A stretch of DNA of 64,000 bases from Burkholderia sp. OK233 (GTDB taxonomy: Bacteria > Pseudomonadota > Gammaproteobacteria > Burkholderiales > Burkholderiaceae), in the NCBI RefSeq assembly GCF_900230185.1, contig NZ_OCSR01000001.1, positions 4,154,001 through 4,218,000 of the forward strand. The letters are read 5' to 3'. The notes under the pieces were generated by a model. The model saw nothing but the letters and a program-made list of their open reading frames with translations. It was not told the DNA's origin and ran no database searches. The stretch's first letter is position 1; each line of letters starts with the position of its first letter. The position numbers and the translations under genes were made by a program. This document shows positions 1-10,484 of this stretch, piece by piece.

Positions 1-68
1 TCCGCGTCGACACTGATGCACAACTGCTCAAAAAATTCTTCCCGCTCGCTGCGGATATAACCGTCCAT
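1..68 (-). CDS. Partial hypothetical protein, N-terminus only
   Basis: An open frame reads leftward from an ATG at 66-68 and leaves the window at base 1. It gives about 22 residues beginning MDGYIRSEREEF. A GAGG stretch lies a few bases upstream of the ATG on the minus strand and would serve as a ribosome binding site. The product is too short to assign to a family. It lies downstream of pdxY on the same strand, so it could be co-transcribed with it. The call rests only on the open frame and the plausible start. Confidence 0.4.
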   Translation of the reverse strand, partial: MDGYIRSEREEFFEQLCISVDA

Positions 69-156
69 CTATGCCTCGTCTGCTGAATGCTGAATGCCCG
101 AAAAATGAGGCGCGGGCGGGTGGCGGCCCGCGCCTGCGCGGCACGCATTATAGGAC

Positions 157-1023
157 CTAAGCCGTCTCCGCCACCCACGCGTCGAACCATTCACGCGGTT
201 GCGCGATTTCGTTCTGCGCAGCCACCAGTTCCAGCTCATAGCGCCCGGCCTGCCATGTCGCTTTCACAACCGCGTTCACGGCGGCCAGCGTGTGCTCGAA
301 GGCCGCGCGGATCGAATCGCCCAGCAGCGTGCGCGCGACGAACACTGCGCTCGTCAGATCGCCGACGCCCACCGGCTGCCGCGCGAACGGGTAGAGCGGA
401 CGCTGGCCCATCCAGGCCTCGCGCTCGGTGACGACCAGCATGTTGAAACGGTCGGCGGGGCTGTTGCGATCGAGCAGATGTTTGACCAGCATGAGCTTCG
501 GCCCGCGGGCGATGACCTCGCGGCACGCGGTCACGGCTTCTTCGAGCGTCTCGATCTCGCGGCCCACGAGGCGCTGCAGCTCGGTATGGTTCGGCGCCAT
601 CGCGTCGGCGACCTCCGGCATGGTGCTCACGAGAAATTCCTGGATGCCCGGTTCGACCTTGCAGCCGCTCGCGGCGCCCATCACCGGATCGCAGAAGTAC
701 CATGCGCGCGGATTGGCGGCCTTCACGGCCTTGACGATCTCCAGCACCGCTTGCGCCTGCTCGGGCGTGCCCAGATAGCCGGACAACACGGCGTCGCAGC
801 GCGGCAGCATGCCGATCGCACCGATCCCTTCGACGAGGTCTTCCATCTGCGAGGCCTCGATTGCGCCGCCGGTCCAATGGCCGTATTGCGTGTGGTTCGA
901 GAACTGCACGGTATTGAGCGGCCAGACATTGACGCCGAGCCGGCGCATCGGGAATACGGCCGCGCTGTTGCCGGCGTGCCCGAAGACGACATGTGACTGG
1001 ATGCTCAGAACGTTTTTCGTCAT
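157..1023 (-). CDS. pdxY: Pyridoxal kinase PdxY
   Basis: Predicted cytoplasmic ribokinase-like enzyme that phosphorylates pyridoxal to pyridoxal 5'-phosphate in the vitamin B6 salvage pathway. The 288-residue product begins MTKNVLSIQSHV and is close to the usual PdxY length of about 287. It shows the family elements in order: the N-terminal VLSIQSHV strand, SNHTQYG near residue 45, SGYLG around residue 83, FCDPVMG near residue 116, and the C-terminal GVGDLTSA motif carrying the expected catalytic aspartate. A longer start at 1056 exists, but the start used here matches the family N-terminus. The gene stands alone, with glgA downstream on the same strand of the map but separated by about 200 bases. 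PdxK is the alternative, but the length and N-terminus favour PdxY. Confidence 0.9.
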   Translation of the reverse strand: MTKNVLSIQSHVVFGHAGNSAAVFPMRRLGVNVWPLNTVQFSNHTQYGHWTGGAIEASQMEDLVEGIGAIGMLPRCDAVLSGYLGTPEQAQAVLEIVKAVKAANPRAWYFCDPVMGAASGCKVEPGIQEFLVSTMPEVADAMAPNHTELQRLVGREIETLEEAVTACREVIARGPKLMLVKHLLDRNSPADRFNMLVVTEREAWMGQRPLYPFARQPVGVGDLTSAVFVARTLLGDSIRAAFEHTLAAVNAVVKATWQAGRYELELVAAQNEIAQPREWFDAWVAETA

Positions 1024-1239
1024 GGTGTGGCCCGCGCAAGCGTGGTGCGCGATCAATGAGAACGGAAGGATGGCCGCGGTAACGAACCGGCTTGGGCCGG
1101 GCGCCTGAAGCGGCGTGACTGTATTTCGTGACTGTGTTTCAGATGGTGCAAGAAAAATGCGCGATCTGCATAGTCAGGAAACAATACATGAGTTTGTCAC
1201 GCGCGAGTCGATCCGTCCCCGTGTTGTTGCGTCGAACCA

Positions 1240-2700
<1,461 letters not shown>

Positions 2701-2817
2701 AGGCTCGGTCTCGTTCCTGTTGGTGCGGGTTTGCGTTAGGTCTGCGGCAGGTTTGCGCGGGCGGCAAGACGGGCGGCCAGCTCCGCCAGCTGGTTCGTTT
2801 TGCCGTCTCTGCGAGCA

Positions 2818-4083
2818 TCACTTCCCCTTCTGCCCCAGCGCGTCGGGCGTGACCAGCACGACGCCGTCGTCGGTGCGATAGAAGCGTTCGGCGTCGGCCG
2901 CCGGATCTTCACCGATCACCGTGCCGTCCGGAATGGTGCAGCCGCGGTCAATCACGACTTTCTGCAGCCGGCAGCTCGCGCCGACGGTGACCTGCGGCAA
3001 CAAGACTGCCTCATTGATATTACAGAACGAACTCACTTTGACGTTCGACGACAACACCGAGCGCGAAATCTGCGAGCCGGAAATCACACAGCCGCCGCAC
3101 ACGATCAGGTTGTTGCCGGTGCCTTGCAGACCTTTCAGGTCGCGGACGAACTTGGCCGGCGGCAACTGTTCCTGATACGTCCAGATCGGCCAGTTGCGGT
3201 CGTACAGGTCGAGCGTTGGGATGGTGGAGGCGAGGTCGAGGTTGGCTGCCCAGTAGGCGTCGATCGTGCCGACGTCGCGCCAGTACGGCTCGACGGTAGG
3301 ATCTGACGACACGCACGACATGCTGAACGGATGCGCGATCGCCGTGCCTTGCGTGACGACGCGCGGCAGGATGTCCTTGCCGAAGTCGTGATCGGTATCG
3401 ACGCTCGAGATGTTCTCTTCGAGCAGCGAATACAGGTAATCGGCGCTGAACACGTAGATGCCCATGCTGGCGAGCGCCGAATCCGGGCGGCCCGGCATGG
3501 CGGGCGGATCGGCGGGTTTCTCGACGAAACCGGTCACGCGGCGGTTTTCATCCACATGCATCACGCCGAAGGCCACCGCTTCCATGCGCGGCACCTCGAT
3601 GCAGCCGACGGTGCAATCCGCGCCGCTTTCCGCGTGATCCGCGATCATGCGCGTGTAATCCATCTTGTAGATGTGGTCGCCCGCCAGCACCACCACGTAT
3701 TTCGGCCGGATCGAGCGGATGATGTCGAGATTCTGGAACACCGCGTCCGCGGTGCCGCGGTACCAGTGGGCGCCTTCCACCCGCTGCTGCGCCGGCCAGA
3801 GGTCGATGAATTCGCCGAATTCGCCGCGCAGGAAGCCCCAGCCGCGCTGCAGGTGGCGCAATAGCGAGTGCGCCTTGTATTGCGTGACCACCGCGATGCG
3901 GCGGATGCCGGAGTTCAGGCAATTGGAGAGCGCGAAGTCGATGATCCGGTACTTGCCGCCGAAGTGCACCGCTGGTTTGACGCGCTTGTTCGTGAGCGGC
4001 CCGAGCCGCGTGCCCCGTCCGCCCGCGAGGACGATGGCGAGGGTGGTGCGTTGCAGATCGTTCAGCCGTGCCGGAGTTTCCAT
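2818..4083 (-). CDS. glgC: Glucose-1-phosphate adenylyltransferase GlgC
   Basis: Makes ADP-glucose from glucose 1-phosphate and ATP, the committed and usually allosterically regulated step of bacterial glycogen synthesis. The 421-residue product has the nucleotidyltransferase signature LAGGRGTRLGPLT at about residues 20-32, the KPAVHFGGKYRIIDF activator and substrate region just after it, AGDHIYKMDY near residue 135, and a C-terminal left-handed beta-helix with hexapeptide-like repeats. The length is close to the E. coli enzyme (431). An AGGAGACAGAC stretch before the ATG provides the ribosome binding site. The gene is followed by glgA, which uses the ADP-glucose it produces. Confidence 0.95.
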   Translation of the reverse strand: METPARLNDLQRTTLAIVLAGGRGTRLGPLTNKRVKPAVHFGGKYRIIDFALSNCLNSGIRRIAVVTQYKAHSLLRHLQRGWGFLRGEFGEFIDLWPAQQRVEGAHWYRGTADAVFQNLDIIRSIRPKYVVVLAGDHIYKMDYTRMIADHAESGADCTVGCIEVPRMEAVAFGVMHVDENRRVTGFVEKPADPPAMPGRPDSALASMGIYVFSADYLYSLLEENISSVDTDHDFGKDILPRVVTQGTAIAHPFSMSCVSSDPTVEPYWRDVGTIDAYWAANLDLASTIPTLDLYDRNWPIWTYQEQLPPAKFVRDLKGLQGTGNNLIVCGGCVISGSQISRSVLSSNVKVSSFCNINEAVLLPQVTVGASCRLQKVVIDRGCTIPDGTVIGEDPAADAERFYRTDDGVVLVTPDALGQKGK

Positions 4084-4634
4084 GTCTGTCTCCTTTATTG
4101 ACTGGGGCTAGCGTGCTGGCTGGCGTTAGCGCTTTAGCTGTTGACTAGAGTTGGCGCTTTGGCTCGCTACTCTGGTTTCATGCATGGCACTTACTCCAGC
4201 CCCACAGCGCTTACTCCGGTCCCTTGCAAGATAGTTGCTGATTGGTATGCCCCGGGTGGTCTTGTTATCTCGCTCTGCGTTATTGATTCGTGCTGCCAGG
4301 CGGCTTTCGTCTTCGCGGGCCCGTCTGCTAGTTCTAGCACCGATTTGCCGCCGGCGAATAGTCTGAATTGTGCGGATGCAACTCGCGCGGCCGCCTTGCG
4401 AACGATCAACCCTTGCGCGGGACGCATCCGTGCGCCACGACACATAGGGCGCAAGGCGAAGCGCTGCAATATGTGTGCCACACCGGCCGGCGCCGCCATG
4501 AGCCTGCGCGCGCGGCAGCAGAGTCCGGCGGCGCGTCGTAGAATCGTCCGCTCCGAACGGGGTGCGGGCGTTGGCTTGCCAGCGGCCGCGGCCTGCATGC
4601 TTCACGCTGATTTCCTTTTGCAAGAAACCGATCG
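4084..4634. other. Intergenic region between divergent glgC and hydrolase gene
   Basis: About 550 bases separate the glgC start on the minus strand from the hydrolase start on the plus strand. Both promoters should lie here. The open frames that cross it have no recognisable family content and overlap on both strands, so I call none of them. Short imperfect repeats around 4110-4170, based on GGCGTTAGCGCTTTAGCTG and GTTGGCGCTTTGGCTCGC, are visible. I cannot assign them a role. Confidence 0.6.
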
Positions 4635-5789
4635 ATGAATTTTCGCCGCCAGTCTTTGTTCGCCATCTTGAGCGCCTGCGCGCTAACCGTTGCGCCCGGT
4701 GCTTTCGCCGCCACACCGGCCAGTGGGGCCGTTGCGGGTAGTGCGGCTAGTTCGGGGCGTTCGGGTGGTTCGGGTGGCGCTCTCACCCAGCCTGGTCCCG
4801 GGGCTACCGGCGCTACTCCGGCTGCGGCCGTCGATAACAGCGGTCCGGCGTACGGCCCTGAGTTGCAGGGCTTCAACTATCCGGCGCCGGTCGAGCAATA
4901 CGACTTCACCTCGCAAGGCGTGGCGTTGCACATGGCGTACATGGATATCAAGCCGGAACATGCGAACGGTCGCACGGCCGTATTGCTGCACGGCAAGAAT
5001 TTTTGTGCGGCGACGTGGGACGCGACGATTCATCGCCTGAGCGACGCCGGCTACCGGGTGATCGCGCCGGATCAGATCGGTTTTTGTAAATCGAGCAAGC
5101 CCGAGCACTATCAGTACAGCTTTCAGCAACTGGCGCGCAATACGCATGCGCTGCTCGAATCGCTCGGCGTGACGGATGCGACCGTGATCGGTCATTCGAC
5201 CGGCGGCATGCTCGCGATCCGCTATGCGCTGATGTATCAGCATGAAACGCAGCAACTGGTGCTGGTCAATCCGATTGGCCTCGAGGACTGGAAGGCGAAG
5301 GGTGTGCCTTCGCTATCGGTGGACCAATGGTACGAGCGCGAGCTGAAAACGTCTGCGGACGGCATTCGCCGTTACGAGCAGGCGACCTATTACGCCGGCC
5401 AGTGGCGCGCCGACTATGAGCCGTGGGTACAGATGCTCGCGGGGATGTACCGAGGCCCCGGCAAACAGATCGTGGCGTGGAATTCCGCGTTGCTCTACGA
5501 CATGATTGACACGCAGCCAGTGGTGTATGAGTTGAGCCATCTGAGCATGCCGACGCTTTTGCTGATCGGCCAGAAGGACACGACCGCGATTGGCAAGGAT
5601 GTGGCGCCGCCTGACGTGCGCGCGAAAATCGGCCATTACCCCGAGCTGGGCAAGGCTGCCGCGAAGGCGATTCCGCACGCTACGCTCGTCGAATTCGCGG
5701 ATTTGGGGCACGCGCCGCAGATGCAGGACCCGCAGGCGTTTCATAAGGCGCTGCTCGATGGCTTGGCGGCGGTGCCGGCTAACCGGTGA
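4635..5789 (+). CDS. Secreted alpha/beta hydrolase
   Basis: A 384-residue alpha/beta-hydrolase-fold protein with a Sec signal peptide (MNFRRQSLFAILSACALT, likely cleaved after AFA at about residue 25). A Gly/Ser/Ala/Pro-rich linker of about 45 residues follows. The oxyanion-side segment VLLHGKNFCAATWD is near residue 118, the nucleophile elbow GHSTGG near residue 186, and the probable catalytic His is in DLGHAPQM near residue 360. The acid residue is probably the Asp in LIGQKDTTA. The substrate is unknown. Epoxide hydrolase-like, haloperoxidase-like and esterase activities are all possible for this fold. The protein is probably periplasmic. It is monocistronic, with a strong terminator downstream that it shares with the convergent oxidoreductase gene. 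Confidence 0.85.
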   Translation: MNFRRQSLFAILSACALTVAPGAFAATPASGAVAGSAASSGRSGGSGGALTQPGPGATGATPAAAVDNSGPAYGPELQGFNYPAPVEQYDFTSQGVALHMAYMDIKPEHANGRTAVLLHGKNFCAATWDATIHRLSDAGYRVIAPDQIGFCKSSKPEHYQYSFQQLARNTHALLESLGVTDATVIGHSTGGMLAIRYALMYQHETQQLVLVNPIGLEDWKAKGVPSLSVDQWYERELKTSADGIRRYEQATYYAGQWRADYEPWVQMLAGMYRGPGKQIVAWNSALLYDMIDTQPVVYELSHLSMPTLLLIGQKDTTAIGKDVAPPDVRAKIGHYPELGKAAAKAIPHATLVEFADLGHAPQMQDPQAFHKALLDGLAAVPANR

Positions 5790-6005
5790 GTTTTGGCGCG
5801 TGTGTTGAGCTTGGGCCTAAGCCGAAGCTACGGCGTGAGATTGAGTTGAAGCGCTTTAGCCGAAGTCAGAGCTCAACGTATGAGCCCGATTTGAAGTTTG
5901 GAATTGAATTCGAACTTGCACGGCGCTGATTGGGCGCGGTGAACATTGCGGCTCGGCAACCTGATGCTCGTGTATTCATGGCAGCCAGTCAATCGACGAA
6001 GAAAG

Positions 6006-6040
6006 AAGGGCGGCCTGTGCTGATACAGGCCGCCCTTTTT
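6006..6040. terminator. Bidirectional Rho-independent terminator
   Basis: A perfect 13-bp stem (AAGGGCGGCCTGT pairing with ACAGGCCGCCCTT) with a six-base loop at 6019-6024 is followed by TTTTT on the plus strand and preceded by A-rich sequence that serves the minus strand. It sits between the convergent hydrolase and luciferase-family genes. Confidence 0.88.
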
Positions 6041-6057
6041 GTTACTTGTCTGCGTGG

Positions 6058-7053
6058 TTACTTACCGGCACTCAACTCTTCGCGCACTTGCGCGCCGATC
6101 TCAAACGAGCGCAGCCGTGCTGTGTGATCGTAGATCTGCGCGGTCAGCATCAATTCATCCGCACCGGTCTGATCAATGACAGACAGCAGTCCTTCGCGGA
6201 CCGTATCGCGATCGCCGATCACGGAGCGGGCGAGCGAATGCGCGACGCCGTTCAACTCCATCTCTGACGCTTCGATCCGCTCGACCGGCGGCTGCAACTG
6301 ACCGGGCGTGCCACGCCGCAGGTTGACGAACTGCTGCTGCAGCGAGGTGAACAGACGTCGCGCTTCCTCGTTGCTATTGGCGGCGAACAGATTGACGCCG
6401 ACCATGGCGTACGGCTTATCGAGCGTCGCGGACGGACGGAATTGCTCGCGATAGACCTTCAGCGCCGTGAACATGTGATCGGGCGCGAAGTGCGATGCGA
6501 ACGCGAACGGCAGACCGAGTGCCGCAGCCAGTTGCGCGCTGTACAGCGACGAGCCGAGCAGCCACAGCGGCACATGGAGGCCTGCGCCGGGGACTGCGCG
6601 AATACGCTGACCCGGCACGGGGTCGGCGAAATAGCGTTGCAACTCGACGACGTCGTCGGGGAACGACTCCGCGCTATTTTGCAGATCGCGGCGCAGCGCG
6701 CGGGCGGTGCTTTGATCGGTACCGGGTGCGCGGCCGAGGCCCAGGTCGATGCGATCCGGATAGAGCGAGGCGAGGGTACCGAACTGTTCCGCGATGACGA
6801 GCGGTGCGTGGTTGGGCAGCATGACGCCGCCGGAGCCGACGCGGATTTTCTTTGTCCCGCCGGCGACGTGGCCGATCACCACTGCGGTGGCCGCGCTGGC
6901 GATGCCGGTCATGTTGTGGTGTTCCGCCAGCCAGAAGCGGCGGTAGTTCCAGTTTTCCGCGTGCTGGGCGAGGTCCAGTGTGTTTTTGAACGCGTCCGCG
7001 GGGGTGGCACCTGCGATGACTGGCGATAGGTCGAGGACCGAGAAGGGGATCAT
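6058..7053 (-). CDS. LLM class flavin-dependent oxidoreductase (luciferase family group 1)
   Basis: A bacterial luciferase-like FMN-dependent monooxygenase or oxidoreductase of the YhbW-type group. The start at 7053 gives MIPFSVLDLSPV, the hallmark N-terminus of this group, and a product of 331 residues. An upstream ATG at 7098 would add 15 residues that the family lacks and run into the neighbouring repeat. Other typical elements are the RRFWLAEHHNM segment near residue 40, GSGGVMLPNH near residue 75, and RIDLGLGRAPG near residue 103. The substrate is unknown. The gene is convergent with the hydrolase, and repeat element A lies just upstream of its start, so its promoter may lie in or next to that element. 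Confidence 0.87.
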   Translation of the reverse strand: MIPFSVLDLSPVIAGATPADAFKNTLDLAQHAENWNYRRFWLAEHHNMTGIASAATAVVIGHVAGGTKKIRVGSGGVMLPNHAPLVIAEQFGTLASLYPDRIDLGLGRAPGTDQSTARALRRDLQNSAESFPDDVVELQRYFADPVPGQRIRAVPGAGLHVPLWLLGSSLYSAQLAAALGLPFAFASHFAPDHMFTALKVYREQFRPSATLDKPYAMVGVNLFAANSNEEARRLFTSLQQQFVNLRRGTPGQLQPPVERIEASEMELNGVAHSLARSVIGDRDTVREGLLSVIDQTGADELMLTAQIYDHTARLRSFEIGAQVREELSAGK

Positions 7054-7280
7054 TTTCTGTTCATTTGCTGTTTCGGGCGCTTTCGCGCGATGGGGCATTG
7101 TGGCAAAGGTTTTGGTTTTCTGCTGATGGGCCGGGGATGTCCACGTTCGTGGAAGGGGGTTTTCGTTTTTTGCCGTCGGCGGCGCTTGTTGTCAGTGTTC
7201 TTATGGCGTTGGCCTTTCCTTGTTTTGTTAGTGGTCTATTAGCGTTGCCCCTGTGCGGGGCGGCACCTACTTCTCTTTGC

Positions 7281-8080
7281 CGGCTGTGGTAAGGCCGGCT
7301 GTAACTGATGCGGATACCCAGCTGGATCAGCCAGACGGCCAGCTCGGTGAGCTGCCCCGGACTGCCAGGTGAACCCCACGGCGAGCCGTTATCGGTATTG
7401 ATGCGTAACGGCAGGCCATAGTGCCCAAACGCCTCCCGTAATCCCGCCTGCACGGTAGCGGTATCGGTGGGCCCACAGGCGCGTAGCAGGATGCTGAAGC
7501 GCGAGTGGTCGTCGAGCACCGTCAGGGGACTGCACCGCTCCTTCTGGAGGGTCTCGAAGTGCCCCTTGAAGTCCATCTGCCAGAGTACGTTGGGCTGCTC
7601 GTGCTCAAAGCGCTTCCAGGGTTGGCTCATCGCTGAATCGGCCGGCAGGATCAGGTTGTGCCGGTGCAGGATGTCGGTCACGGTGCTGGCCTGTGGCACC
7701 GCCTCAAAGCCCAGATCCCGCAGGCGCCGGCTGATCTTGCGTCCGCCCCAACGCGGATGGGCCTGGCGCAGCCGCACGACTTCCTGCTCCATGGCAGCGG
7801 GGGTCTTCGAGGGACTGCTGGCAGGGCGCCGGGATTGATCGGACAGCGCGTTCTCGCCGCGATCAAGCCATTTATAACCGGTCTGCCGGCTGATGTTAAA
7901 GCGCTGGCACAGCTCAGTCATCGTCAGCGTGTCCTGACTGGCCAGATGAACAAATTCCTGTCGGAGGCTCATGGTGTCTCTTACGTTCCAGGGCATGGTC
8001 GGGACCGGGCGTTTTAATACCCGGAAGTGTCAACCATGTCCCCGCACGTCTGTCAACCATGTCTCCGGTCTATACACGGC
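7281..8080 (-). mobile_element. IS481-type insertion sequence remnant
   Basis: A truncated insertion sequence lies between the two arms of repeat copy A. The upstream end (right side on the map) retains two direct copies of TGTCAACCATGTC near 8028 and 8050, a sequence typical of IS481-type termini. The left side ends abruptly inside the transposase frame at about 7285, where it fuses to the repeat arm. No second terminal repeat is visible, so the element cannot move by itself. Confidence 0.75.
7285..7996 (-). pseudogene. Truncated IS481 family transposase
   Basis: The N-terminus MPWNVRDTMSLRQEF is followed by a helix-turn-helix (LTMTELCQRFNISRQTGYKW). The DDE integrase core comes next, with QMDFKGHF (first Asp) near residue 140, LTVLDDHSRF, and INTDNGSPW (second Asp) near residue 199. 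Homology stops at SRPYH near residue 237. The frame then runs into the repeat arm and encodes RQREVGAAPHRGNANRP, which is translated repeat and not transposase. The third catalytic residue (Glu), normally just beyond this point, is absent, so the protein should be inactive. The open frame continues artificially to 7061. Confidence 0.85.
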
Positions 8081-8409
8081 ATGCAAAGAAAAGTAGGTGC
8101 CGCCCCGCACAGGGGCAACGCTAATAGACCACTAACAATTCAAGGAAAGGCCAAAGCCCCAAGAACACTGACAAAAGCGCCGTGCAGGCAAACAACTCAA
8201 CAAAACCCCACCACAACAAGCACACACCAGACCAAGCCCAGCGCTACCAACCCCTCTCTGTTACATGCAATCCCGATATAGATATGTCCGATCAATATTT
8301 AACAACCGCATGTAGCGCTGCTACCTTAAACCCCTCGAACAGAGCACCGCATCCAATCAAGAAAGCCACCGCCCCGCCGGGCAAAAAAACCACCCTGGGA
8401 GACACCACC

Positions 8410-9489
8410 GTGTCCATCGAATTCATCGGCATGATCCAGACCCGCAAGGTGTCCGAGACCCACGCCCCGCAAGGGCCAATCATCGACATCGACTACGTGG
8501 AGCAATTCGCCCGCGCTCACGAAGCCGCGGGCTTCGACCGCATCCTCGTGCCGCATCATTCGACAAGCCCCGACGCGGTCCTCACCGTCGCGCACGCGGC
8601 CAGCGTCACGAGCAAAGTGCATTTCATGCTCGCCCATCGCCCGGGCTTCGTCTCGCCCACGCTCGCCGCGCGCCAACTGGCAACGCTCGATCACTATTCC
8701 GGCGGCCGTCTCGCCGTCCACATCATCTCCGGTGGCGACGACGCTGAACAACGCCGCGACGGCGATTACCTGTCGCACGACGAACGCTACGCCCGCACCG
8801 ACGAATACCTGCACATCCTGCGCCGCATCTGGACCGAAGCGAAACCCTTCGATCACAACGGTCAGTACTATCGTTTCGAACAAGGCTTCTCCGAAGTGAA
8901 GCCGGTGCAGCAACCCCATATCCCCGTGTATTTCGGCGGAGCATCCGCGCCCGCGCTCGAAATCGCCGGACGTCATGCAGATGTCTACGCGCTTTGGGGC
9001 GAATCGAAGGCGCAAGTGCGCGAGCAGGTCGCCCGCGTGCGCGCCGAAGCCGCGAAACATGGCCGTAACGTGCGCTTTTCCGTGTCGTTCCGGCCCATCC
9101 TGGCGGCTACCGAAGCAGCCGCGTGGGAACGCGCGGAGCACATCCTCGAAGAAACCCGGCAACTGCGCGCGGCGCAAGGACTCGGCGTCGGCGGCCCGGC
9201 GCAAAGTGAAGGCGCGCGACGGCTGCTCGCGGCATCGGGTGAATCGGATCGCGTCGAAGAACGTCTGTGGACCGGCGTCGCCAGGGAAATCGGCGGACGC
9301 TCGAACTCGACCGCGTTGGTCGGCACACCGGAACAGGTCGCCGAAACGCTCGCGGAGTATTACGCGCTCGGCGTGTCGACCTTCCTCGTACGTGGCTTCG
9401 ATCCGCTCGAAGACGCCGTCGACTATGGCCGCGAACTGATTCCGGCCACCCGCGAACGGATCGCGCGCGTCGAGCGCGTGGCCGCCTGA
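8410..9489 (+). CDS. LLM class flavin-dependent alkanesulfonate monooxygenase-like protein
   Basis: An FMNH2-dependent monooxygenase of the SsuD-like luciferase fold, predicted to release sulfite from an organosulfonate with a partner flavin reductase. I chose the GTG at 8410 (VSIEFIGMIQ), which gives 359 residues. The frame is open back to 8182, but the extra 76 residues are translated repeat-flanking sequence with no family character. Visible elements are the N-terminal beta strand FIGMIQTR, GFDRILVPHHS near residue 45, AHRPGFVSPT near residue 77, GGRLAVHIISGGDDAEQ near residue 100, and VYFGGASAPAL near residue 178. It is the first gene of a tight plus-strand group with the aldolase, binding protein, thiol dioxygenase and rhodanese, which supports a role in organosulfur use. 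The exact substrate is unknown. Confidence 0.85.
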   Translation: MSIEFIGMIQTRKVSETHAPQGPIIDIDYVEQFARAHEAAGFDRILVPHHSTSPDAVLTVAHAASVTSKVHFMLAHRPGFVSPTLAARQLATLDHYSGGRLAVHIISGGDDAEQRRDGDYLSHDERYARTDEYLHILRRIWTEAKPFDHNGQYYRFEQGFSEVKPVQQPHIPVYFGGASAPALEIAGRHADVYALWGESKAQVREQVARVRAEAAKHGRNVRFSVSFRPILAATEAAAWERAEHILEETRQLRAAQGLGVGGPAQSEGARRLLAASGESDRVEERLWTGVAREIGGRSNSTALVGTPEQVAETLAEYYALGVSTFLVRGFDPLEDAVDYGRELIPATRERIARVERVAA

Positions 9490-9500
9490 ACGGAGCCACG

Positions 9501-10472
9501 ATGACCGATCTGTCCGCCGCGTTGCAAAACGCCCCGGCGCCGCAGGCTACAGGCGCGCTGCAAGACACCCCGCAGCAGCAAAGCACCCACGCGCTGCAAG
9601 ATACTCCAGCGCCGCAAAGCGCTCACGAACTGCAAGACACCCCGGCGCCGCAAAGTGCCCCCACGCTGCAAAACACCGCAGATACACCTCCACTCCAGCG
9701 TCACGCACCGCTCCGCAAATTCTGGTTCGACGACGTCCCGCCGCGCGAAAGCATCGCGGCTGAACGGCGCTATCGGCAGGCACGGCTCGCCGTGGCGTTT
9801 CGACTGTTCGCGCGCTATGGTTTCGATCAGGGTCTCGCCGGCCATATCACAGCGCGCGATCCGGAGTGGCCCGATCACTTCTGGGTCAATCCGTTCGGCA
9901 AGCACTTCAGCCGCATTCGCGTGTCGGATCTGCTGCTGGTGAATGCAGAAGGGGAGATTGTGGTTGGCGAGGGGCCGGTGAATCAGGCGGCCTTCGCGAT
10001 TCACGCGGCGATTCACGAGGCGCGTCCCGAAGTGGTCGCCGCCGCGCACACGCATTCGCTCTACGGCAAGGCATGGTCGACGCTCGGCCGCACGCTCGAT
10101 CCGTTGACGCAGGACTCGTGCGCGTTCTATCAGGACCACGCCCTGTTCGACGACTTCCGTGGCGTGGTGCTTGATACCGATGAAGGTGCGCGTATCGCCG
10201 CGGCGCTGGGCGAACGAAAGGCGGTGATCCTGAAGAATCACGGCATCCTGACGGCGGGTCCGAGCGTTGAGGCGGCTGCCTGGTGGTATATCGCGCTCGA
10301 TAACGCCTGCCATGCGCAGCTGCTCGCCGAAGCCGCGGGCACGCCGCAAGCCATCCCGCACGAGGTCGCCACGCTCACGCACGAGCAGGTCGGCCGCCCG
10401 GGTGGTGCGCTGTTTGCGTTCCAGAGCCTGCTGGAAGGGCTGGTCGAAGCCGAGCCTGACGTCCTTACCTGA
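9501..10472 (+). CDS. Class II aldolase/adducin family protein with N-terminal repeats
   Basis: A 323-residue product starting at the ATG at 9501, 11 bases after the preceding stop. Residues 7-66 form an unusual run of five 12-residue repeats of the type ALQDTPAPQSAH. The class II aldolase/adducin domain follows, with GHITARDP near residue 115, NPFGKHFSRI, the metal-binding AAAHTHSLYGKAW segment (His-x-His) near residue 183, and LKNHGILTAG near residue 247. Family members are zinc-dependent aldolases, epimerases or decarboxylases acting on sugar phosphates and related acids. In this operon it could cleave the carbon skeleton left after sulfonate removal, which is inference. The repeat segment is absent from usual members of the family. 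Confidence 0.85.
   Translation: MTDLSAALQNAPAPQATGALQDTPQQQSTHALQDTPAPQSAHELQDTPAPQSAPTLQNTADTPPLQRHAPLRKFWFDDVPPRESIAAERRYRQARLAVAFRLFARYGFDQGLAGHITARDPEWPDHFWVNPFGKHFSRIRVSDLLLVNAEGEIVVGEGPVNQAAFAIHAAIHEARPEVVAAAHTHSLYGKAWSTLGRTLDPLTQDSCAFYQDHALFDDFRGVVLDTDEGARIAAALGERKAVILKNHGILTAGPSVEAAAWWYIALDNACHAQLLAEAAGTPQAIPHEVATLTHEQVGRPGGALFAFQSLLEGLVEAEPDVLT
9519..9698 (+). repeat. In-frame 36-bp tandem repeat (five imperfect units)
   Basis: Units begin at 9519, 9555, 9591, 9627 and 9663. Each encodes 12 residues starting with ALQ, ELQ or TLQ and continuing N/D-T-P-x-P-Q-S. Units 2 to 4 are the most alike and the last is partial. The period is exactly 36 bp, so reading frame is preserved. Confidence 0.85.
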
Positions 10473-10484
10473 GCACCCCATAAG

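Larger units (their letters stand above)
7166..8194. repeat. Dispersed inverted-arm repeat, copy A (carries IS481 remnant)
   Basis: Two inverted copies of an arm of roughly 70-115 bp bound this element. The best conserved 70-bp cores are at 7211-7280 (reverse) and 8083-8152 (forward). Each core contains GTGCGGGGCGGCACCTAC or its complement and TAGTGGTCTATTAGCGTTGC. The outer parts of both arms also match each other down to TTTTTTGCC (from 7166) and its counterpart near 8190. The internal region seen in copies B and C is missing here and is replaced by an IS481-type transposase fragment. The same arms occur as inverted pairs at 19320/19845 and 41905/43799. Confidence 0.85.

Noticed and set aside
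8182..8409. N-terminal extension of the alkanesulfonate monooxygenase-like protein
   Set aside because: The extra 76 residues are Asn/Thr/Pro/Lys-rich translation of repeat-flanking DNA with no family match. The GTG at 8410 fits the fold.
9519..9698. Possible CRISPR array because of the 36-bp period
   Set aside because: Units are directly adjacent with no spacers and encode an in-frame peptide repeat.
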